A stretch of DNA of 6,580 nucleotides from an uncultured Flavobacteriia bacterium (GTDB lineage: Bacteria > Bacteroidota > Bacteroidia > Flavobacteriales_D > Crocinitomicaceae): NCBI GenBank assembly GCA_903887095.1, contig CAISOQ010000261.1:1-6580 (forward strand), read 5' to 3'. Within the stretch, counting starts at the first letter, position 1. Each line of letters begins with the position of its first letter. The notes under the pieces were generated by a model that was not told the origin of the DNA, did no database searches, and saw only the letters and a program-made list of their open reading frames with translations. Below are positions 1 to 4,958 of this stretch, piece by piece. Both the position numbers and the translations under genes were made by a program.

Positions 1-1
1 C

Positions 2-205
2 CAATTCAATGGGTATGGAAACAGTCTTTTAATGCAAGGTGGTTTTTTGTTTGTTTTTGATTTAGTAGCATATTCTATCCATAGCCGACATTCCAAAAAA
101 TCGTTAGATAAACTTATGAATTCAATAGAAATGAGTTCGTCCGGAATTGGTTTTCAATGGAATCTTGAATCGAAATCCTTTTCAGCAAAAAAACAGTTCT
201 TATAA
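2..205 (+). CDS. C-terminal fragment of a small membrane protein (DUF6992-like, tentative)
   Basis: The frame is open from the window edge and ends at TAA 203-205, giving the last 67 residues of a protein whose start lies outside. Residues 9-26 form one hydrophobic stretch (LLMQGGFLFVFDLVAYSI), followed by a basic His/Lys/Arg segment (HSRHSKK), as expected for a membrane helix with a cytoplasmic positive flank. The tail is polar, with a short GIGFQW patch. The pattern G-Y-G-x-x-L-L-x-Q-G-x-F-L-x-x-F-D followed by a helix and His resembles small Bacteroidota membrane proteins of the DUF6992 type. That match is from memory and tentative, and no function can be given. The gene converges on the minus-strand ATPase gene, whose stop is 64 bases away. 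It is a truncation by the window edge, not a broken gene. Confidence 0.55.
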   Translation, partial: QFNGYGNSLLMQGGFLFVFDLVAYSIHSRHSKKSLDKLMNSIEMSSSGIGFQWNLESKSFSAKKQFL

Positions 206-214
206 TTGGTTTGA

Positions 215-251
215 ATAAAAAAAGGAGTCAATTATATTAAACAACTCCTTT
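215..251 (-). terminator. Rho-independent terminator of the VWA-ATPase operon
   Basis: An 8-bp perfect inverted repeat, AAAGGAGT (221-228) and ACTCCTTT (244-251), flanks a 15-base AT-rich loop. Read on the minus strand, the stem runs directly into a T-run (complement of the A-run at 217-223), the layout of an intrinsic terminator. It lies 19 bases past the ATPase stop codon. On the plus strand no T-run follows the stem, so it is assigned to the minus-strand operon, though it could also slow transcription from the converging gene that ends at 205. Confidence 0.75.
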
Positions 252-269
252 ATTCGTGATTGAATTAGT

Positions 270-1730
270 TTACAATCCTTTGATTAAATTGTCGTAAACA
301 TCATTGAATGACATGCCATTAGCAGTGCGTCGTTTTGATAATTGTTTCAATTCAACCAAGGCCCAGAGCACAAATTCCATTAAAAAGGGAATGTCAATTT
401 CCGAAACATTTGGCTGGTATTTCATGATGAGTTTCTTCAATGGTGCAATCGTATTTAAAGCTGTAAGGTACGATTCTTCACTCGCTTCATCAGACAATTC
501 AAAAGCATCTGTCTCGAAAAACCAGTTTAGAACAGCATCGTAAGGCGTATCTTGATCTTGTTTTTTAAGCTTATCAATTCTCGGGAAGTACGTTAAGAAA
601 AGTGTTTTCGTTGCTTCACTTATCAAATGATTGGCTACAAAGGAAGAGCCTTCCTGTTCTCCCTCATAAACGAGCTCTACTTTGCCAGTGATGGAAGGAA
701 TCATTCCGATTAAATCACTGAAACGAACAGTTGTTTCGTGTTCATTGTTTAAAATAGCTCGGCGTTCGGCAGTACTTACCAAATTCTCATAAGCTGTAAT
801 ACTCATTCGCGCGCTGACGCCACTTTTATAGTCGATGTATTCACTTTCTCGCGCTTCAAATGCGATTTGCTCAAGTATGTCTTTTGCCAATTCAGGAACA
901 TGCACCTTGCAATGACGATTTTCCAACTTTTCAGCTTCTTGATTTGTAATCGTTTTTGCTGTTTTTATGTCGGCAGAATAATGTGTTAATATTTGAGATC
1001 CGATACGGTCTTTTAGTGGAGTTACAATACTCCCTCTATTTGTGTAGTCTTCCGGATTTGCTGTAAATACAAATTGAAGATCCAACGGGAGACGTAATTT
1101 AAAGCCACGAATCTGAATGTCTCCTTCTTCTAAGATATTGAACAACGCAACTTGAATTCGCGCTTGAAGGTCTGGTAATTCATTGATTACGAATATACAG
1201 CGATTCGCTCTTGGAATCATCCCGAAATGCAAAACGCGTTCATCGGAATAGTTCAATTTCAAATTTGCCGCTTTGATCGGATCAATGTCTCCAATTAAGT
1301 CTGCAATTGTTACATCAGGCGTTGCCAGTTTTTCAAAAAAACGTTCAGATCGGTGCAACCAATCAATAGGTGTTTCGTCTCCTTTTTCGGCAATTAAATC
1401 TTTTGCATAACGACTTATTGGTTCAAAAGGATCATCGTTCATTTCACTTCCTGAAACGACAGGAATATATTCATCCAATAAATTGACCATTAAACGCGCA
1501 ATTCGAGTTTTTCCTTGTCCGCGTAATCCAAGTAAATTGATGTTGTGTTTAGAAAGTATAGCGCGCTCCAATTGCGGAATAACAGTGAGTTCATAACCAT
1601 GCATTCCTGGGAACGTGGTTTGTCCTGTTTTTAGCGATTTAATGAGATTATCTCTTAATTCTGTTTTGATGCTTTTGGAAGTGTATCCTGCGGCTTTCAA
1701 AGCACCCAATGTATTTATTGTCGTATTCAT
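270..1730 (-). CDS. AAA+ ATPase, magnesium-chelatase subunit I / MoxR-like, partner of a VWA protein
   Basis: A 486-residue cytoplasmic AAA+ ATPase, expected to form a hexameric ring that uses ATP to remodel a client with its VWA partner. The Walker A is GLRGQGKT (residues 68-75, Lys74). The segment about 141-177, DLIGDIDPIK through HFGMIPRANR, resembles the helix-2 insert of ChlI/BchI-type ATPases. The Walker B position reads CIFVINEL (178-185), with Asn183 where Asp is usual and Glu184 kept. Sensor 1 lies in FTANPEDY (Asn225), and TPLKDR (Arg242) is the arginine-finger region. A helical lid and a C-terminal helical extension (about 370-486) follow. The start is ATG 1730-1728, four bases after the VWA stop, with no Shine-Dalgarno, suggesting translational coupling. 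True magnesium chelatase is unlikely because no chlorophyll genes or BchH are seen. Family placement is confident; the client is unknown. Confidence 0.9.
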   Translation of the reverse strand: MNTTINTLGALKAAGYTSKSIKTELRDNLIKSLKTGQTTFPGMHGYELTVIPQLERAILSKHNINLLGLRGQGKTRIARLMVNLLDEYIPVVSGSEMNDDPFEPISRYAKDLIAEKGDETPIDWLHRSERFFEKLATPDVTIADLIGDIDPIKAANLKLNYSDERVLHFGMIPRANRCIFVINELPDLQARIQVALFNILEEGDIQIRGFKLRLPLDLQFVFTANPEDYTNRGSIVTPLKDRIGSQILTHYSADIKTAKTITNQEAEKLENRHCKVHVPELAKDILEQIAFEARESEYIDYKSGVSARMSITAYENLVSTAERRAILNNEHETTVRFSDLIGMIPSITGKVELVYEGEQEGSSFVANHLISEATKTLFLTYFPRIDKLKKQDQDTPYDAVLNWFFETDAFELSDEASEESYLTALNTIAPLKKLIMKYQPNVSEIDIPFLMEFVLWALVELKQLSKRRTANGMSFNDVYDNLIKGL

Positions 1731-1734
1731 GGTA

Positions 1735-2868
1735 TCAGTTAATTCGTTTTTTTCTATTTGTTTCGTAATCGTGAAAGATCATTTCTCCCAATCCTTTTAA
1801 TCCGGTATAAAATGCTTTCCCTTTGTTTGATTTCGTAAATTCTTCAACAAACGATTGCAAATAGGGATCTTGTGCAATCATAAATGTTGTAATTGGAATA
1901 TGCATTTTCCTGGCTTGTGCGGCCATTGTATAGCACTTTTCAACGATCATTTCATCCAGACCGTTGCTGTTTTTGTAATACTGTCCATCTGCCAAACGAA
2001 GGCAACTGGGCTTACCATCCGTGATCATGAATATTTGTTTATTGGTGTTTCGTTTTCTACGCAAGATGTCCATAGCTAATTCCAGTCCGGCAACAGTATT
2101 GGTGTGATACGGTCCAACAGTGAGATAAGGAAGGTCTTTTATTTTGATGGGCCAGGCATCATTTCCAAAAACGATTACATCCAGCGTGTCTTTTGGATAG
2201 GAAGTTGTGATTAATTCAGCCAATGCCATCGCTACTTTTTTAGCTGGTGTAATACGGTCTTCTCCATACAAGATCATACTGTGGCTAATATCTATCATGA
2301 GAACGGTGCTCATCTGCGATTTGTGGTGCGTATCTTCAACAACAAGGTCTTGCTCAGTTAATCTGAAATCACCTATTCCATTATTTATTTGAGCATTTTT
2401 TAAACTTTCTGTAATTGAAATGTTTTCAATCGAATCGCCAAACTGAAAATCACGAAACTCTCCAGTTAATTCATCACCTTGTCCACTTTTTTTAGACTTG
2501 TGACTGCCAGAACCACTTTTTCTGATTTTACCAAAGATTTGATCCATGGCATTTTTTCGCAGAACACGTTCTGTTTTGGCTGTAATGGATAGTTGACCGT
2601 TTCCTTCTGGTTGAATTTCTTCACGCAAATAGCCTTTCTTTTTAAGATCTTCGATGAAATCTTCCATCGTATACTCATCAGTAGTTAATGAATATTCTTT
2701 GTCAAGCACGTCTAGCCACTCAAGTGCTTCATCTACATCACCGGATGTATGTGTAATGAGTTCACTGAAAACTTCGAATAATTTATCAAAAGGAGTTTGC
2801 TCTGGAGCTTCATAAGGTGAAAATACATATCCGGATCTTGGCATGGATGTAACTTTTCTTTTAAACAT
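1735..2868 (-). CDS. VWA-domain protein, first gene of the ATPase/VWA operon
   Basis: A 377-residue protein with no signal peptide or membrane segment, so probably cytoplasmic. The N-terminal 115 residues are helical and acidic. A Ser/Gly/Lys-rich linker follows (about 115-131). The C-terminal von Willebrand A domain begins near residue 186. Its metal-ion-dependent adhesion site is complete: D193-x-S195-x-S197 (DISHS), Thr256 in HTNT, and Asp284 in ITDGK, so it should bind Mg2+ and a ligand. In MoxR/ChlI-type systems the VWA subunit couples the AAA+ ring to its client. The layout resembles the bacterial 'uncharacterised VWA plus magnesium-chelatase-like ATPase' pairs, where the ATPase often comes first; here the VWA gene leads. 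The only start is ATG 2868-2866: an in-frame stop lies upstream at 2907-2905 (minus strand) with no other start codon between. No clear promoter was found upstream. Confidence 0.9.
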   Translation of the reverse strand: MFKRKVTSMPRSGYVFSPYEAPEQTPFDKLFEVFSELITHTSGDVDEALEWLDVLDKEYSLTTDEYTMEDFIEDLKKKGYLREEIQPEGNGQLSITAKTERVLRKNAMDQIFGKIRKSGSGSHKSKKSGQGDELTGEFRDFQFGDSIENISITESLKNAQINNGIGDFRLTEQDLVVEDTHHKSQMSTVLMIDISHSMILYGEDRITPAKKVAMALAELITTSYPKDTLDVIVFGNDAWPIKIKDLPYLTVGPYHTNTVAGLELAMDILRRKRNTNKQIFMITDGKPSCLRLADGQYYKNSNGLDEMIVEKCYTMAAQARKMHIPITTFMIAQDPYLQSFVEEFTKSNKGKAFYTGLKGLGEMIFHDYETNRKKRIN

Positions 2869-3130
2869 TAAAATGGATAAAGAGTTTAGCCAAGTTCTTC
2901 TTTTTTATGAATTAAATGCCTTTAGTTAAAAATGAATGTTGATCTGATTTCAAAAGATTTTGTCTTTTCTGAAAGAGCGGAAATCTATGGGGATTTTTTA
3001 AGTCCCGATTGCTTCCTAGCCACAATGCAATGAAGAGGATACGAATTGTTTCGTCATTTTTTCTCAGAACTTCCTAGAATAAGTCTAGTTTTACAAACCA
3101 ATTAATAATTTTTTTATCTAATAAACCAAT
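2869..3130. other. Divergent intergenic region between the VWA operon and the desaturase gene
   Basis: These 262 bases separate two divergently transcribed genes, so promoters for both should be here. I see no open frame of note, no RNA gene and no strong hairpin. On the minus strand no TAnnTTTG was found. On the plus strand only a one-mismatch -7 element is visible at 3086-3093. An 8-base direct repeat CTTCCTAG occurs at 3012-3019 and 3070-3077 and may be chance. The desaturase start is preceded by very T/A-rich leader DNA (about 3102-3125), usual for genes without a Shine-Dalgarno in this phylum. Confidence 0.5.
3086..3093 (+). promoter_or_regulatory. Weak candidate -7 element for the desaturase gene
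   Basis: TAGTTTTA matches the Bacteroidota -7 consensus TAnnTTTG except at the last base, and lies 37 bases before the desaturase ATG, a plausible leader length. No TTG/TTTG -33 element is found at the expected 17-23 base spacing; the nearest TTG ends 37 bases upstream. Given how AT-rich the region is, this may be a chance match. Confidence 0.22.
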
Positions 3131-4108
3131 ATGGCTTTTGAAGAAAAAATGGAAGTGCTTGAATCAATCGAACGCCATGTAGGACAGTTTATTGATGAAA
3201 AGATGAAAGATCCTGAGGTTTGTTGGCAACCTTCAGATTTTTTACCTGACTTTTCTGATATCGATTTTGTAGATAAAATAAAGGTTTTACAAGAAAGTAT
3301 AGCCAATGTTCCGGATTCAGTAATGGTTTCTCTAATAGGGAATATGATTACGGAAGAAGCCCTTCCCAGTTATCAAACTTTTTTCAATTTACTAAAAGGT
3401 ATCAACGAAGATCGGAATGTGGCGAGTGCAAGTGCATGGGTGAGATGGTCAAGACTTTGGACGGCGGAAGAAAACAGACACGGCGATTTGCTCAATAAAT
3501 ATTTGTATTTGAGTGGACGGGTTGACATGAAACTAGTTGAAAAAACCATACAGCGTTTACTTCACAATGGAATAGATCTTCAAACGATGGGTGATCCTTA
3601 TAACGGATTGGTATACACTTCTTTTCAAGAAAGGGCTACAAAGATAACGCACGTTAATACGGGTAAACTGGCACACAAATCCGGGGATCAGGCTTTGGCT
3701 AAAATCTGTAATACCATCGCTGGTGAAGAGGCTTTGCACGAGAAAGCTTACAAGTTTTTTATGAGTAAAATATTTGAAATTGATCCGAATGGTGGTTTAA
3801 TGGCTTTCGTTAGCATGATGAAAAATAAAATTAGCATGCCAGCAACCTTGATGGATTTTGGGACTGAAAAGCAGCAATATTTAAGTTACGCGAATATTAC
3901 ACAAAAGATTGGTGCATATACAAGTCACGATTATGCGGGAATCATTGATCACCTTGTGAAATTTTGGCGAATCGATAAGCTTGCAGGATTGAACGCAGAG
4001 GGAAATAAAGCACAAGATTTTTTATCCTCCCTGTCAGATCGTTATTTTAAGCTTGCTGATAGAATGAAAGAACCAACTGAAATTCAGCTTATTTGGTTGA
4101 ATAGATAA
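3131..4108 (+). CDS. Soluble acyl-ACP desaturase (plant stearoyl-ACP Delta9-desaturase family)
   Basis: A 325-residue soluble di-iron enzyme expected to introduce a cis double bond into acyl chains carried on acyl carrier protein, using O2 and electrons from a ferredoxin-type donor, to supply unsaturated fatty acids for membranes. All six iron ligands are present: Glu76 (ITEEALPSY), Glu114 and His117 (EENRH), Glu167 (SFQERAT), Glu200 and His203 (GEEALH). Their spacing equals that of castor Delta9 desaturase (Glu105, Glu143, His146, Glu196, Glu229, His232) with a constant offset of 29. Trp110 and Thr170 match castor Trp139 and Thr199. The C-terminal KISMPA, DKLAGLNAEG and KAQDF stretches are also plant-like. 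The length suits a family member lacking the plastid transit peptide. ATG 3131 is the start: an in-frame TAA lies at 3122-3124. No Shine-Dalgarno is seen. Regiospecificity cannot be read from sequence. Confidence 0.95.
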   Translation: MAFEEKMEVLESIERHVGQFIDEKMKDPEVCWQPSDFLPDFSDIDFVDKIKVLQESIANVPDSVMVSLIGNMITEEALPSYQTFFNLLKGINEDRNVASASAWVRWSRLWTAEENRHGDLLNKYLYLSGRVDMKLVEKTIQRLLHNGIDLQTMGDPYNGLVYTSFQERATKITHVNTGKLAHKSGDQALAKICNTIAGEEALHEKAYKFFMSKIFEIDPNGGLMAFVSMMKNKISMPATLMDFGTEKQQYLSYANITQKIGAYTSHDYAGIIDHLVKFWRIDKLAGLNAEGNKAQDFLSSLSDRYFKLADRMKEPTEIQLIWLNR

Positions 4109-4152
4109 TGTCAGTTTCCATTTAATAATTGTATTTTTTGCTCGCTAATAGA

Positions 4153-4164
4153 GATTTGCAAATC
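4153..4164. repeat. 12-bp perfect palindrome, possible operator
   Basis: GATTTGCAAATC is a perfect 12-base palindrome, 44 bases after the desaturase stop and 113 bases before the TetR start. The symmetry ends at both flanks. It could be a protein-binding site separate from the two dyads at the promoter. It is too short and AT-rich, and has no T-run, to be a terminator. Function is inferred from symmetry and place only. Confidence 0.35.
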
Positions 4165-4223
4165 GACTTAACTTTTTGAGAAATTGCAGATAAAATCGAA
4201 GAGCAAGAAAAATCACAAATAAT

Positions 4224-4238
4224 TGTAAAGTTTTTACA
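4224..4238. promoter_or_regulatory. Inverted repeat 1 upstream of the TetR gene (candidate operator)
   Basis: TGTAAA-GTT-TTTACA is a perfect 6-3-6 inverted repeat of 15 bp, a size common for TetR-family operators. Its right arm covers the -33 position of the promoter at 4233-4263, so a protein bound here would block RNA polymerase. The likely ligand is the TetR-family protein encoded 40 bases downstream, by analogy with autoregulated members of this family. Confidence 0.5.
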
Positions 4239-4263
4239 GTTAATAGTAATGCTATTATATTTG
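4233..4263 (+). promoter_or_regulatory. Bacteroidota-type promoter of the TetR-ABC operon
   Basis: TATATTTG (4256-4263) is a full match to the -7 consensus TAnnTTTG. Nineteen bases upstream, TTTA (4233-4236) matches three of four bases of the -33 element TTTG, and 19 is within the usual spacing. Transcription would begin around 4267-4270, leaving a very short leader of about ten bases before ATG 4278. The promoter is overlapped by two inverted repeats, pointing to repressor control. Confidence 0.6.
4241..4257. promoter_or_regulatory. Inverted repeat 2 inside the TetR promoter spacer (candidate operator)
   Basis: TAATAG-TAATG-CTATTA is a perfect 6-5-6 inverted repeat of 17 bp filling the spacer between the -33 and -7 elements and reaching two bases into the -7 box. 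Its arms differ from those of the repeat at 4224-4238, so the two are either separate sites or one of them is incidental in this AT-rich stretch. The centres are 18 bp apart (4231 and 4249), less than two helical turns. Confidence 0.5.
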
Positions 4264-4277
4264 TTGAAATTACTTTT

Positions 4278-4958
4278 ATGAAGGATATTTTTTCACAAAT
4301 TAAAATTGAGATAAACCCGCATCTCTTTTTGAAAGATCCAATGACCTCTGAGTTGGGGAAAAATATTTTGAATGGCAGTATTCATTTAATTGATGAGTTG
4401 GGTTTTGAAAGTTTTAATTTCAAAAAGCTTGCACTCGAAATTGGAACAACTGAGGCATCCGTATACAGGTATTTCGAAAGCAAAAATAAATTATTGCTTT
4501 ACCTTATTAATTGGTACTGGGGTGGAGTTGCCACAACTCTTTTATTCGAAACTCAAAACATTGAAAGTCCGGAAATTCGCCTGAAGAAGGCTATACATAT
4601 TTTTACGACGATTCCTTGTCCTGAAACCAATTCTGTTCTTAATAATGAAGTTGTTCTTAAGACAATTGTTATTAATGAATGTTCAAAGGTTTTGTTTACA
4701 AAAGAGGTAGACGATGTGAACAGGGAGGGTGTTTTCTCTGTTTACAAAAAAATTGTACAATATGTTGCTTCAATAATTTTAGAAATAAATAGGAATTATA
4801 AATATCCAAACATGCTCGTTTCTTCGATGATTGAAGGGAGCAATCAACAACGTTTTTTTGCTGAACATTTACCTCGATTGACGAACAGTGATGTGGCGAA
4901 AGATACTGTGGAAGCATTTTATTTGGATTTAATTTTCAAAGCAATTAACAATGATTAG
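4278..4958 (+). CDS. TetR/AcrR-family transcriptional regulator
   Basis: A 226-residue dimeric DNA-binding repressor-type protein. After a 25-residue leader, helix 1 begins near residue 27 (LGKNILNGSIHLIDELGF). The helix-turn-helix covers about 47-79, with the family pattern F-x-x-L-A-x-E-x-G-x-x-x-x-S-V-Y-R-Y-F-x-S-K-x-x-L (FKKLALEIG, then SVYRYFESKNKLL). The remaining 145 residues are a divergent helical ligand and dimer domain, so the effector cannot be read. The gene overlaps the following ABC gene by 8 bases (4951-4958), so they form one operon with likely coupled translation. Two inverted repeats over its promoter suggest autorepression. The desaturase gene ends 169 bases upstream on the same strand, so a role in lipid control, as known for some TetR proteins such as FabR and DesT, is possible but unproven. 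ATG 4278 fits the promoter; Met22 is a less likely alternative. Confidence 0.9.
   Translation: MKDIFSQIKIEINPHLFLKDPMTSELGKNILNGSIHLIDELGFESFNFKKLALEIGTTEASVYRYFESKNKLLLYLINWYWGGVATTLLFETQNIESPEIRLKKAIHIFTTIPCPETNSVLNNEVVLKTIVINECSKVLFTKEVDDVNREGVFSVYKKIVQYVASIILEINRNYKYPNMLVSSMIEGSNQQRFFAEHLPRLTNSDVAKDTVEAFYLDLIFKAINND

Noticed and set aside
304..543. 79-codon open frame on the plus strand
   Set aside because: It is antisense to the ATPase gene, has no leader or family features, and is a by-product of that gene's codon pattern.
1178..1197. Asn in Walker B as evidence that the ATPase is dead
   Set aside because: Glu184, Lys74 and sensor Asn225 are intact, and the NE pair may be normal for this subfamily, so inactivity is not supported.
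2963..2976. TCTTT / AAAGA short hairpin
   Set aside because: Five AT-rich pairs in an AT-rich region; expected by chance.
2990..3006. GGGA / TCCC hairpin upstream of the desaturase
   Set aside because: Only four base pairs with a nine-base loop, no T-run, and no regulatory context.
3012..3077. CTTCCTAG direct repeat (3012-3019 and 3070-3077)
   Set aside because: An eight-base repeat with no dyad symmetry and no position match to a promoter is weak; noted in the intergenic entry but not treated as an operator.
4138..4206. TTGCTC (4138-4143) and GAGCAA (4201-4206) as arms of a terminator after the desaturase
   Set aside because: The arms are only 6 bp and 57 bases apart, and no T-run follows, so it is not a credible intrinsic terminator.
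4696..4917. 73-codon minus-strand open frame within the TetR gene
   Set aside because: It lies opposite a well-supported TetR coding region and its translation shows no domain features.
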